Assembly (NCBI GenBank): GCA_024225445.1
Contig: JAAEMP010000005.1
Coordinates: forward strand, 1-40,749
Direction: 5' to 3'
Length of the DNA: 40,749 bases
Source: Hyphomicrobiales bacterium
Lineage (GTDB): Bacteria; Pseudomonadota; Alphaproteobacteria; Rhizobiales; Rhizobiaceae
Shown piece by piece: positions 16,015-25,300 of this stretch. The notes below the pieces were generated by a model. That model had not been told where the DNA came from and did no database searches. It saw nothing but the letters and a program-made list of their open reading frames with translations. Made by a program: the position numbers and the translations under genes. The stretch's first letter is position 1, and the number at the start of each line of letters is the position of its first letter.

Positions 16015-16962
16015 TCAGACCATTTCGGTGCCTGGGATAAAAGCTTCAAAAGCTGACAATAATTGTTCGCGGAAAATGTCGCGTTCCTGCAACACCTCGT
16101 GTTTTGCTCCATTGATGGTCAGGGTGGAGCCGGAACGAAGCCGTTGTCCCAGTTCTTCTATTGCCTGGGAATTGACAACCCGATCGGCACCCGCACAGAT
16201 CAGCAATACTGGAATTGTTATCTGGCCGAAATATTCTGGATCCTCAAAACACTCCATCGCCTTGATAGCGGCAAATAACCAGGTGGCCGTTGGCCCGCCA
16301 ACTGCAAGTTCAGGATTGGCATGGGCAAAGTTTTGACTACGTAAAAATCGATCGGGGTCACTGGTAAGCCTGTTGCCGAGAAATTGATTATCCCTCGACT
16401 GCTCGCGACGGCCCGCAATGTAGATTTCGCCCAGACCAATTGTTGTCAAAAAACCCGACACAAACTTCATCGCGTCCTGAGAATATCCGGCATCCCCAAG
16501 TCTCAACAATGGTGCACTTAATACCATTCGGCGAATACGATTACCAAAATCCGGTGCAGCAAGAAGAGCAACCAGAGATCCCGTAGAATGTCCCAGGATA
16601 TAATATGGGCCAGGACAGTCTGGAAGAATTATCTCTTCCATTATTGTATTGAGGTCGACAATATATTGATCAAAACTGTCTATATAACCACGACGCTTGT
16701 CGCGTAACAGTCTGGAGGAACCTCCCTGACCACGCCAGTCAAATGTCAGAACATCAAAGCCCATACGCTGTAAATCGGCTACAGTTTCAAACATTTTTTC
16801 AATATATTCCGCTCTGCCATGAAGCAGAATTACCGTTCCCTTGACTGGATGTGATGTAGTTTTCCAACGCGCATGGCGAATAATCGCCCCGTCTGGGGTT
16901 TGCTGCAAACCTGTAATCGGGTCTGCGGGCATCGGATTATCGGGGGCTTGTGCGAGTATCAT
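16015..16962 (-). CDS. Alpha/beta hydrolase, lysophospholipase/monoacylglycerol lipase type
   Basis: 315 aa from the ATG at 16962 (a TTG lies one codon upstream). Alpha/beta-hydrolase signatures: VILLHGRAEYIEK (oxyanion region), LTFDWRGQGGSSR, nucleophile Ser126 in YILGHSTGSLVAL, acid Asp in VLLICAGADRVVN, and the final His in INGAKHEVLQE. This is the PldB/monoacylglycerol-lipase group, which releases fatty acids from lysolipids or monoglycerides. No signal peptide. It is intact, but it lies between inverted copies of an IS-derived repeat (15925-15943 and 16970-16988), and part of it is copied in the transposase next door. Confidence 0.88.
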   Translation of the reverse strand: MILAQAPDNPMPADPITGLQQTPDGAIIRHARWKTTSHPVKGTVILLHGRAEYIEKMFETVADLQRMGFDVLTFDWRGQGGSSRLLRDKRRGYIDSFDQYIVDLNTIMEEIILPDCPGPYYILGHSTGSLVALLAAPDFGNRIRRMVLSAPLLRLGDAGYSQDAMKFVSGFLTTIGLGEIYIAGRREQSRDNQFLGNRLTSDPDRFLRSQNFAHANPELAVGGPTATWLFAAIKAMECFEDPEYFGQITIPVLLICAGADRVVNSQAIEELGQRLRSGSTLTINGAKHEVLQERDIFREQLLSAFEAFIPGTEMV

Positions 16963-16969
16963 CAATTAG

Positions 16970-16988
16970 CCTTTTCATGGTTACATTG
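16970..16988 (-). repeat. Third copy of the IS-end repeat, upstream of the hydrolase gene
   Basis: Reads CAATGTAACCATGAAAAGG on the minus strand, 18 of 19 bases as in the copies at 15839-15857 and 15925-15943. It lies directly upstream of the hydrolase start and may supply its promoter or 5' leader. Its ATG is out of frame with the hydrolase. Confidence 0.65.
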
Positions 16989-17108
16989 AATAGGTCTAAA
17001 ACTACAAAATGAAAATTTCGTCACTACCTAAAGGGTATTGACTGTCTTCTCAAGTCATATCGGCTTTTCATGAAATTCTTCTGACATTTGGTGATCTGGA
17101 AACACGTT

Positions 17109-17141
17109 CCCTTGAATCAGCAAAGCCCAATGCCCATATTA
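17109..17141 (+). promoter_or_regulatory. Sigma-32 (RpoH) heat-shock promoter
   Basis: CCCTTGAA (17109-17116) and CCCATATTA (17133-17141), separated by 16 nt, match the RpoH consensus (CTTGAA, then CCCATNTA) well. It lies ~110 bp upstream of the small heat-shock gene, leaving a leader of about 100 nt. Confidence 0.75.
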
Positions 17142-17147
17142 CTCTTG

Positions 17148-17247
17148 CAGATGCCCAACGGGTCTGCATCGGTTTCTGTTTCTGCCAATAATGGGGAAAT
17201 GGAAGTATTAAACAACGCAAATGTCGCTTCAAAGGAGGACTTTTATT
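17148..17247 (+). ncRNA. Candidate ROSE-type RNA thermometer in the hsp20 leader
   Basis: The ~100-nt leader ends TCGCT-TCAA-AGGAGGA, ten bases before the ATG. ROSE thermometers hide the Shine-Dalgarno by pairing a UYGCU motif with AGGA, with a G-G pair; TCGCT here fits that motif and can fold onto AGGA. Small heat-shock genes of rhizobia commonly carry such leaders. The upstream helices were not traced in full, so this is a candidate. Confidence 0.5.
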
Positions 17248-17718
17248 ATGCGTACTATTGATTTTTCACCCCTCTATCGTTCCACTGTTGGGTTTGATCG
17301 GATGTTTTCCCTGCTGGATAATATTTCCCAGCCGGAACCAGCCCAAACCTATCCGCCATACAATATTGAATTGACCGGCGAGAACTCCTATCGCATTACC
17401 ATGGCAATAGCCGGATTCGGTGAGGATGACTTGTCGATTGAGGCCAGGGAAAATAGCCTGACCATCAAAGGCAAATTGCAGGATGAAGATGCTGTAGAAG
17501 GCAAAGAAGTATTATTCCGGGGTATTGCCGGAAGAGCTTTTGAACGTCGATTCCAGCTTGCCGATCATGTGGAAGTACGTGGTGCTTCGCTGGAGAACGG
17601 CCTCCTTCATATCGAACTGGTCCGCGAAATTCCTGATGCCATGAAACCGCGCAAGATTGCCATCAACGATGATGCGAAAGTGGTCGAAGCTCAGATTGAA
17701 GGTAAAACCAAGAAATAA
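17248..17718 (+). CDS. Small heat-shock protein (Hsp20/IbpA type)
   Basis: 156 aa from the ATG at 17248 (MRTIDFSPLYRSTVGFDRMF), chosen because AAAGGAGG lies upstream; the earlier in-frame start at 17221 lacks one. An alpha-crystallin domain runs from about residue 35 to 130: PPYNIELTGENSYRITMAIAG, LTIKGK, VLFRGIAGRAFERRFQLADHVEV and the strand ENGLLHIELVRE. It ends with KPRKIAI, an I-x-I-like tail. It is an ATP-independent holdase that keeps unfolding proteins soluble. Regulation probably comes from the RpoH promoter and the thermometer-like leader. Confidence 0.95.
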   Translation: MRTIDFSPLYRSTVGFDRMFSLLDNISQPEPAQTYPPYNIELTGENSYRITMAIAGFGEDDLSIEARENSLTIKGKLQDEDAVEGKEVLFRGIAGRAFERRFQLADHVEVRGASLENGLLHIELVREIPDAMKPRKIAINDDAKVVEAQIEGKTKK

Positions 17719-17743
17719 TCCTTCAACTTAAGAATTTTGATAT

Positions 17744-17773
17744 CGGCGGGCGGCCATTGGGCTGCCCGTTTTC
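17744..17773 (+). terminator. Rho-independent terminator of hsp20
   Basis: A 9-bp GC-rich stem (CGGGCGGCC with GGCTGCCCG, one G-T pair) around an ATTG loop is followed by TTTT, 29 bp after the hsp20 stop. It may also limit transcripts arriving from the convergent operon. Confidence 0.85.
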
Positions 17774-17789
17774 ACTTGCTTCGCCAATT

Positions 17790-18341
17790 TCAGGACTTGC
17801 GAAACAACAGGTGATCAAGGGAAACATATCCGCCACCCTTTATTACCAGCACCACCATTACAAAAACCCACAAAGTCCGCTGATCGGAAATTATCGAATC
17901 GGGAACACGATCAAACAATGCACCGATAGTCTTGGCTTCGGCTCCATGATAATTGATATCGACAAATGTTTGCACCGCAATAAAACCTGTCATGCCCAAA
18001 GCGGCAAGTCTGGTAAGCAATCCCGCAATGACCAGAACCGGCAAAATAATCTCCATATAGGTTCCGCAAAACACCACCAGGTCAGCTAGCAGGGAAACTT
18101 TACCTGTATCATATTCAGCGGCTTCCATCGCTCCGGGAACTATCTGAAAATAAGCCCCGTCCTGTATTTGGAAAAACCCGATAAGTCCTTCACCAACCTT
18201 GGTGAAAAACGAATTGAGGTAATAGAAGAAAAACACACTTAAAAAAGTAAACCTCGCCCCCAGAGACAAAAACCAGCCTTTGGTCAATCTGGTAATCGCG
18301 CCAAATATTGCGCAATAGATATTTTGAATGGATGAAATCAT
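17790..18341 (-). CDS. DoxX family membrane protein (bufferin operon)
   Basis: 183 aa with about four membrane segments. DoxX pattern: FTFLSVFFFYYLNSFFTK, LADLVVFCGTYMEIILPVLVIAGLLTRLAALGMTGF, FVDINYHGAEA and the C-terminal WVFVMVVLVIKGGGYVSLDHL. It is the last gene of the operon and overlaps the DUF2063 gene by 4 nt. DoxX-like genes commonly close bufferin operons such as that of Caulobacter; the role there (membrane redox or copper handling) is not settled. Confidence 0.85.
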   Translation of the reverse strand: MISSIQNIYCAIFGAITRLTKGWFLSLGARFTFLSVFFFYYLNSFFTKVGEGLIGFFQIQDGAYFQIVPGAMEAAEYDTGKVSLLADLVVFCGTYMEIILPVLVIAGLLTRLAALGMTGFIAVQTFVDINYHGAEAKTIGALFDRVPDSIISDQRTLWVFVMVVLVIKGGGYVSLDHLLFRKS

Positions 18342-19171
18342 TGTTTTTTTTGCTGCTGTTTGTTTGAGTTTGAAAGACTGCTCATTGTTCCACTGGAGAG
18401 CATTAGAGCGATAGCGCCAGCGACATCAAAACCGGTATCCTGTTTCATCGCCTTTTCCACACTTTCCCCAAGCGTACAACCATTGATAACCATCGTAAAA
18501 AACACTGATGCCGCGTGATCCAGTTTGTTTACCTGAACTTTCAGGTAAGGTCGGGTGACGAGTACAGCCTGAACAAATTCGGCCATTTCATAGCTGACAG
18601 CAGTTCCATCATCTTCCGCGCGGTGGGAAAACAAATCAAACAAATGATAATGGGATTCAATAATGGCAACTGCCGGATGGGTAACAAACCTTGTTTCCAT
18701 CAGATTTTCAGCCTCTATTCCACTCAAATCAGCAGCATCCAGTATTGCCTTGTCCGATGCATGATAAGCATCGATCCAGACTTTTTCCAGACAGGCCAGA
18801 TCTACCAGAAATGGAGAATATCGAAGGGGCTCAAAGTTCTTCACGAATTGAGGAAACAAATCACCATAGGCCTGCATCATCGGCGAAACGGGAGGATGAA
18901 CAGTGAAATAACAACTAGCAAGAATATTGAAATTCTCCTCGCCAACGATTTTCCGGATACCAGGATAGGTCTGTTCCAGTGCTTCTCGCAGGCTTAAAGC
19001 CACATTGTTGCGATAGACGGAAAACCTTTTCGGTGCGGGCTTGCCGTCCGGGTCGGTTATTCCTGCGGGCGTTTCTTTGTCAGGATCAAGCAATGCATTG
19101 GCAAATGCCTGAATATCCGGAATTTCCAGATTTTCCCCATACCGCATATGATTATTGGAATCATTCCCCAT
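18338..19171 (-). CDS. bufC: DUF2063 partner protein of an MNIO enzyme (BufC-like)
   Basis: 277 aa from the ATG at 19171 (MGNDSNNHMRYGENLEIPDIQAF). It overlaps the end of the DUF692 gene by 11 nt; a start at 19147 is possible. The N-terminal domain matches DUF2063 (putative DNA-binding fold): FANALLDPD, RFSVYRNNVALSLREALEQTYPGIRKIVGEENF, YFTVHPPVSPMMQAYG, LVDLACLEKVWIDAYHA. In MNIO systems this partner binds the precursor leader and presents it to the enzyme, rather than binding DNA. The C-terminal tail is low in complexity (Ser/Asn/Gln/Lys). Confidence 0.85.
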   Translation of the reverse strand: MGNDSNNHMRYGENLEIPDIQAFANALLDPDKETPAGITDPDGKPAPKRFSVYRNNVALSLREALEQTYPGIRKIVGEENFNILASCYFTVHPPVSPMMQAYGDLFPQFVKNFEPLRYSPFLVDLACLEKVWIDAYHASDKAILDAADLSGIEAENLMETRFVTHPAVAIIESHYHLFDLFSHRAEDDGTAVSYEMAEFVQAVLVTRPYLKVQVNKLDHAASVFFTMVINGCTLGESVEKAMKQDTGFDVAGAIALMLSSGTMSSLSNSNKQQQKKQ

Positions 19172-20114
19172 GGATTTGATGTGCATTTTTGCCGGCACGC
19201 ATATTTGAATATGATTCAGCTGGTGTAGGTACAGTTTTGATATTACGGCCAAGGATTTCATTTGCACGAACCGCCTCTGCGGCAAGTACTGGCCAATCCG
19301 GAATATCCGCATCCCATTCAATCAGGCTGGGCAGTGGCCCGGTAATTGATAATGTAAGTTTGTAAAGTTCCCAAACCTCTTCACATACCTCACGATCATG
19401 GGCATCTATCAATAGTGGCCGATCACAATCATCGACATCGGGCGCGTGACCTGCCAGATGTATTTCCTGAACCAGATGAAGGGGAAAAGCCTTGATATAA
19501 TCACTGGATAAATATCCATGATTGGTTGCAGATACAAAAACATTGTTAACATCAAGCAGTAACCCGCAACCAGTTCGGGCAGCAAATTCAGCCATGAAAT
19601 CGACCTCTGACCAGGTTGACTGGGCAAAAATGACATAAGTGGAAGGATTTTCGATCAATACCTGACGACCAAGAAAATTCTGCATCTGGTCGATATGATC
19701 TGCCACACGGTGCAATGTTTCATTGGTATAAGGTGCAGGCAGTAGATCATTGTAGAAAACATCATCATGGGTGGACCATGCCAGATGTTCAGAAACCAAG
19801 CCGGGCTGATAGCGTTCAACAATAGCCTTAAAACGGGTTAGATGATCGATGCTAAGGGGGGCATCACCACCAATTGACATCCCCACCCCATGAACACTGA
19901 GAGGATATTTTTCGCGTATAGCCGCAAGTTGGGCATGCGGCATGCCTCCTGCGCCCATATAATTTTCCGCATGAATTTCAAAAAAACCCATATCTGCATC
20001 GGAATTCAAAATATCACTTACATGCTCAGGCTTCAAACCGACCCCGGCACGTGCCGGGAGCGGTAGGGCTTGAAAGGATTGATCGCTAAATTCCGCGGAC
20101 AATATCGTCTGCAT
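19161..20114 (-). CDS. bufB: DUF692 multinuclear iron oxidase (MNIO, BufB-like)
   Basis: 317 aa TIM-barrel protein with DUF692 signatures: ARAGVGLKPEHV, GFFEIHAENYMG, LSVHGVGMSIGG, GLVSEHLAWS, LIENPSTYV, GCGLLLDVNNVFVSATNHG and the metal-rich VQEIHLAGH, then IDAHDREV and LIEWDADIP. The conserved His/Glu/Asp/Asn residues bind two or three irons. MNIO enzymes modify Cys residues in RiPP precursors; in bufferins they form 5-thiooxazole rings. It lies directly after the precursor gene and is preceded by AAAGGAG. Confidence 0.92.
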   Translation of the reverse strand: MQTILSAEFSDQSFQALPLPARAGVGLKPEHVSDILNSDADMGFFEIHAENYMGAGGMPHAQLAAIREKYPLSVHGVGMSIGGDAPLSIDHLTRFKAIVERYQPGLVSEHLAWSTHDDVFYNDLLPAPYTNETLHRVADHIDQMQNFLGRQVLIENPSTYVIFAQSTWSEVDFMAEFAARTGCGLLLDVNNVFVSATNHGYLSSDYIKAFPLHLVQEIHLAGHAPDVDDCDRPLLIDAHDREVCEEVWELYKLTLSITGPLPSLIEWDADIPDWPVLAAEAVRANEILGRNIKTVPTPAESYSNMRAGKNAHQIHGE

Positions 20115-20168
20115 TGGATTTCGATACTCCTTTGATTACCTGGGTTAACCAGTTCAGCAAAAGTGAAA

Positions 20169-20462
20169 TTATGCAGGAACGTCACGGGTGAGTTCAGTTA
20201 GTGATCCCATGCGGTTACCCGGTAATTCCATGGTTGTGCAAGTGCCGGCATCAACGCTTTTCCATGCGTTACCCTGATAATCAACTTTCGAGGTACCTGC
20301 ACACGTAGTGCCTGCACCCGCTTTACAGTCGTTTTTTCCTGCCAATGCCACACCATAGCATTTTTCACTCGCCGCATAAGCGGGAGTAACCGGTGAGATT
20401 GTTGATACGGCCGCGGCGACCGCGCCTGCAACGATTGCAACTGATGCGAGTTTACTAGACAT
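20169..20462 (-). CDS. bufA: DUF2282 bufferin precursor peptide (BufA1-like)
   Basis: 97 aa. A long signal peptide (about residues 1-31, ending PAYA-A) precedes a short core with four Cys (C35, C46, C54, C75) in [27 protein letters not shown] and AGTCTTM. This is the DUF2282 bufferin pattern. Known bufferins are exported, Cys-modified RiPPs that chelate copper and protect the cell from excess. Start supported by CAGGAGAC 8 nt upstream. The gap of 194 bp before it is the likely promoter region; I found no convincing sigma-70 boxes and no sigma/anti-sigma pair in the window. It is first in the order bufA-bufB-bufC-doxX. Confidence 0.92.
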   Translation of the reverse strand: MSSKLASVAIVAGAVAAAVSTISPVTPAYAASEKCYGVALAGKNDCKAGAGTTCAGTSKVDYQGNAWKSVDAGTCTTMELPGNRMGSLTELTRDVPA

Positions 20463-20656
20463 TTGGTAGTCTCCTGTAAGTTACGTGTTAGAACAGTTAA
20501 GACCACGGTTATCCGCGATCATTGTGCTAACATCGTCAACTTACTGGTAAATTGGAAATCAAATTTTTAGCCCAATTCATAACAGGTTCGTGACCAATTC
20601 GTGATTGGAAAAACCAGTCTTCAGGATCCAGTCATACCCCAGTCACCTGGAAATGA

Positions 20657-21706
20657 CTAATCCAGCTCTCCAACCACCTGATCAATTTCTTCAACCCTAG
20701 TAGCAAAACTGGTGACAAAACGGTACAGTTCCTCATCAGTTTGCGGTTTGTCTTTCATCGCTACGGGAACATGCCACTGATAAAATTTTGCACCTTTGTC
20801 CTGCAACAATTTCGCTTTGTTTCTTGGTAAAATGCAAAATACCTCATTGCTTTGGGTTGGCCATCCCAAACGAGCATTGGGTGAAATTGATATCCCTTCA
20901 CGCAGCCTGTCAGCCATATTGTTGGCATGTCCTGCCAGATCAAGCCAAAGATCATCTTTAAAATACGCATCATATTGAGCGGCAATAAATCGGGATTTGG
21001 AATATAATTGCCCTGCCCGCTTGTGGGCATAGGCCATCTGGTCGGCCATCGACGGATCGAACATGACGATAGCCTCAGCACACCAGCAACCGTTTTTAGT
21101 GCCGCCAAATGAAAGAATATCAATACCACTCTTCCAGGTCATTTGAGCAGGTGAAACATCCAGGTTTACCAGCGCATTGGCAAAACGGGAGCCATCCATG
21201 TGCATGGGCAACGAATTGGCTTTGGCGATTTTGGATATGGTTTGAATTTCTTCCAGTGAGTATACAGTACCTGCCTCAGTCGCCTGCGTGATACTGATCG
21301 CGGTGGCTTGTCCGTAATGGACAAAATTTGGATCAAAACGGCTTAATTTGGCTTTCAGGTCTTCCAAATCCATCTTGCCAAAATTTCCATCAACCCCTAC
21401 CAAACGCCCTCCCCCGGAATACAATTCAGGAGCACCGCACTCATCTTCAATCATATGAGCCTCGCGATGACACAGGGAAATACCTCCCGGTTTTGACCAG
21501 GCAGCCATAGACAGGGAATTGGCAATAGAACCGGTGCCGACAAAAAATACGGCAACATCTTTCTCAAAAATTTCACAAAATTTTGCTTTGACTTTTTCAT
21601 CCAGCTCACTGTCACCATAAGCTGCAGCCGAGCCATTTGCGTTTGAAACGAGGGAATCATTAATTTGAAAGGCAACACCTGACCAGTTGTCACTTGCGAA
21701 ATTCAT
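20657..21706 (-). CDS. ltaE: Low-specificity L-threonine aldolase
   Basis: 349 aa PLP enzyme of the beta-eliminating lyase/threonine aldolase family: NFASDNWSGV, AYGDSELDEKVKAKFCEIF, VFFVGTGSIANSLSM, CHREAHMIEDECGAPE, LPMHMDGSRFANALVNL, and the PLP lysine in DILSFGGTKNGCWCAEAIV. It splits L-threonine or allo-threonine to glycine and acetaldehyde. A GAGGAG lies upstream of the start. It reads in the same direction as the buf operon, but the gap of 194 bp suggests separate transcription. Confidence 0.92.
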   Translation of the reverse strand: MNFASDNWSGVAFQINDSLVSNANGSAAAYGDSELDEKVKAKFCEIFEKDVAVFFVGTGSIANSLSMAAWSKPGGISLCHREAHMIEDECGAPELYSGGGRLVGVDGNFGKMDLEDLKAKLSRFDPNFVHYGQATAISITQATEAGTVYSLEEIQTISKIAKANSLPMHMDGSRFANALVNLDVSPAQMTWKSGIDILSFGGTKNGCWCAEAIVMFDPSMADQMAYAHKRAGQLYSKSRFIAAQYDAYFKDDLWLDLAGHANNMADRLREGISISPNARLGWPTQSNEVFCILPRNKAKLLQDKGAKFYQWHVPVAMKDKPQTDEELYRFVTSFATRVEEIDQVVGELD

Positions 21707-22324
21707 CGGCTATTTCTCCTCAGATCAATCAATCCCTGCATTGAACGATTATTCTTAGTGAATGCAAGAACTAATCTGCCCGGCTATAAAACTCGTTAAT
21801 TGCAATTATGGAATAAAGCATAATGATCACCCTGGCCAAAACCGGCAATATTGGGGGCGAATGGCTTAATGTGCCAACAAGAATTATATTTAGTAGCCTG
21901 AATGGCAGTTTCTGGTTAAAAGTCGAACATGAGCCAGACCTTCAAATAAGCCTGCAATCCAAAATCAGGACTTGTCTTCTGGGTAAATTTCTGGCATTTT
22001 CATAAGAACTAGGACAGGTATGCTGTCTTATATTTCGATTGAAACTTGAAAATTTTGTTCAAGAAGTCAGTCCTGCCAATCACTATTTTGGGTATATTGG
22101 CCATCAGCAAATAATAACTTGTTGAGCGAAGTGGCTTGATTGAGCAATACAGGCTATCGCATGATAGCGTCGATAAATTCACGCAATGCCTGGTTTTTCG
22201 GAAATTGCAAAACAAAAATGCTGGTAAATTTGGCCCGTCACAAAGGCCATCAGTGCACCATAAAAGCAATGAGTGAATGTTAGTCACGCCTGGTAGTCCA
22301 GAATGTAAAATTGGAGGAAAAAAG
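21707..22324. other. Gene-free stretch upstream of gltB
   Basis: About 620 bp with no convincing gene. It carries the divergent promoters of ltaE (leftward) and gltB (rightward). A small perfect hairpin, GCTATC-GCAT-GATAGC, lies at 22153-22168. Short ORFs here (for example 21823-22005) have no Shine-Dalgarno or recognisable pattern. The length is unusual for this dense window, so a small RNA or a long gltB leader is possible, but I see no known motif. Confidence 0.5.
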
Positions 22325-25300
22325 ATGCAAAGCAAAGCTTCGATTAATAATTCGGTTCATAGCATGGATGCATCGATCTTGAAATCTGTCAAGACTGTTG
22401 GCCAACTACCACCAAGACAGGGTCTCTACGACCCAAGAAATGAACATGATTCCTGTGGCGTGGGTTTCATTGCGCAAATGAAGGGCGCTGCCTCCCATCA
22501 GATCATTATTGATGGTCTGCAAATTCTTGAAAATATGACCCACCGGGGTGCCGTTGGTGCCGATCCACTGATGGGAGACGGGGCAGGTATATTGGTGCAA
22601 ATTCCGCACGAATTTTTTACAGGAAAATCCGGTGGTATAGATTTTGATATCCCGAAGGCCGGCAAATACGCGGTTGGACATGTATTTCTGCCAAAAGACA
22701 ATACCATCAGAGATCATATCGAACAGATTATAGCAGCCGTTTGCAAAGAAGAAGGCCTGGCAATGTTGGGTTGGCGCGATGTACCCGTCGACAATGCCAG
22801 CCTGTCCCAAGACCCGGAGATTGCCGCAACAGAACCAGTCCACCGGCAGGTATTTATCGGGCGCGACGGTTTTGCTGGCAATGATGATGAATTCGAACGC
22901 CAGATATTTATTCTTCGTAAAGTCATCTCGAACAGGATATTTGCGGAAACCGAAGGACGCGACAATGGTTATTATATTGTCTCCCTGTCCTCACGCACTA
23001 TTGTCTACAAGGGAATGTTTTTAGCCTATCAACTGGGTAACTATTTCAAGGATCTGAAAGATCCGGCATTCAAATCAGCCCTGGCACTGGTGCACCAGCG
23101 GTTTTCAACCAATACATTTCCATCCTGGAAGCTCGCCCATCCCTATCGTCTGGTAGCCCATAATGGCGAAATCAATACCGTTCGCGGCAATGTTAACTGG
23201 ATGGCAGCAAGACAGGCTTCGGTTTCTTCGAAAAATTTTGGCGAAAATATCCATAAGTTGTGGCCAATTTCTTATGAGGGACAATCAGACACAGCCTGTT
23301 TTGACAATGCACTGGAGTTTCTTATCCAGGGTGGCTATTCGCTTGCCCATGCCGTGATGATGCTAATCCCCGAAGCCTGGGCTGGAAATCCGTTGATGGA
23401 TGAGGATCGGCGGGCATTTTATGAATACCATGCAGCATTGATGGAACCATGGGATGGTCCCGCATCTGTGGCATTTTGTGATGGCCGTCAAATAGGTGCT
23501 ACGCTGGATCGCAACGGACTTCGTCCCGCACGTTATTTTATCACAGATGATGATCGTATCATCATGTCTTCGGAAGCCGGAGTATTGCCGGTGGATGAAA
23601 AAATCATCATCAGGAAATGGCGCCTGCAACCCGGTAAAATGCTGCTGGTTGATTTGCAAAAAGGCGCAATAATTTCAGATGATGAAATCAAACGGCATCT
23701 GGCCGCTGCAAAACCCTACAAGGAGTGGCTGGCACGCTCACAGATTGTCATTGAAGACATGGCTGTCTCAATCAAGAAATCCAAGCATGGAGCTGCCGCT
23801 CTGCTCGATCGCCAGCAGGCATTTGGTTATACCCAGGAAGACATCAAAATCCTGATGACGCCGATGGCGGCCACCGGTCAGGAGGCGATAGGTTCTATGG
23901 GAACTGACACGCCAATTTCCGCTTTATCAGACAAGTCCAAAACACTGTACACTTATTTCAAGCAAAATTTTGCCCAGGTGACGAATCCCCCCATCGACCC
24001 GATTCGTGAAGAATCAGTGATGAGCCTGGTTTCATTTATCGGCCCACGGCCAAATCTTTTTGATCTGGAAGGTCTTGCAACCAGCGAAAGGCTGGAGGTT
24101 CGTCAGCCAATTCTGACCAATGAGGATCTGGAAAAGATTCGCGGGATTGGCGATATTGCCGACAACCAGTTCATGACCCGCAGCCTGGATATTACCTACT
24201 CTGCATCCAGGGGGGCGGAAGGAATGGAAAATGCCATTGAGAGACTGTGTACAAGGGCGGATGAAACAGTCGGACGTGGCTATAACATCATTATTCTGTC
24301 TGACCGCCAGCTAAACAAAGACCGTTTGGCCATTCCCGCATTACTGGCAACGGCTGCAGTACACCATCATTTGATACGTGGGGGATTGCGTACATCGGTC
24401 GGACTTGTCGTTGAATCAGGTGAACCCCGCGAAATACATCATTTTGCCACGCTGGCCGGATATGGCGCAGAAGCAATCAACCCCTATCTGGCATTTGAAA
24501 CACTGGGCGAATTGCATTCCAACGGAGAATTTCCTGAAGAAGTGGATGCCTTTGAAGTGGTCGAACGCTACATCAAGGCGATTGATAAAGGGCTTTTGAA
24601 AGTCATGTCAAAGATGGGCATTTCCACCTATCAATCCTATTGCGGGGCACAAATCTTTGATGCAGTTGGTCTGTCAACCGAATTTGTTGGAAAATATTTC
24701 ACCGGCACCGCTACAACAATCGAGGGCGTTGGACTGGCTGAAGTTGCTCTCGAGACAACTGCCCGCCATGCACAGGCATTTGGCAATGTTCCGGTTCTGG
24801 CAGAAGCACTTGAAGTAGGTGGTGAATATGGCTTGCGCATTCGTGGAGAAGATCATGCCTGGACTTCATCGGTAGTTTCCGCACTTCAGCACGCAGTACG
24901 CGGAAATTCCAAACAACGCTATCAGGAATTTGCCAAACAGGTGAATGAACAAACCGAAGCAAATCTCAATATTCGTGGCATGTTCCGCATCAAGGAAGCC
25001 AGCGAGATGGATCGCCAGCCGATACCTGTTGAGGAGGTTGAACCGGCTGCCGAAATCGTCAAGCGATTTGCAACCGGGGCAATGTCTTATGGTTCAATTT
25101 CACGCGAGGCCCATACCAACCTTGCTATCGCCATGAATCGCCTGGGCGGGAAATCAAATACCGGCGAAGGGGGAGAAGAGGCCGACCGGTTTGAGCGCGA
25201 GCCAAACGGGGACTCCATGCGTTCTGCCATTAAGCAGGTGGCTTCCGGCCGTTTTGGCGTGACCACCGAATATCTTGCCAATTCCGATATGATTCAAATC

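Noticed and set aside
20463-20656. Possible ECF-sigma promoter (AACC...CGTA) upstream of bufA
   Set aside because: The spacing between the two parts is about 21 nt, too long for the usual ECF promoter, so I did not call it.
21823-22005. 60-codon ORF between ltaE and gltB
   Set aside because: No Shine-Dalgarno, no recognisable pattern, and mixed composition; probably chance.
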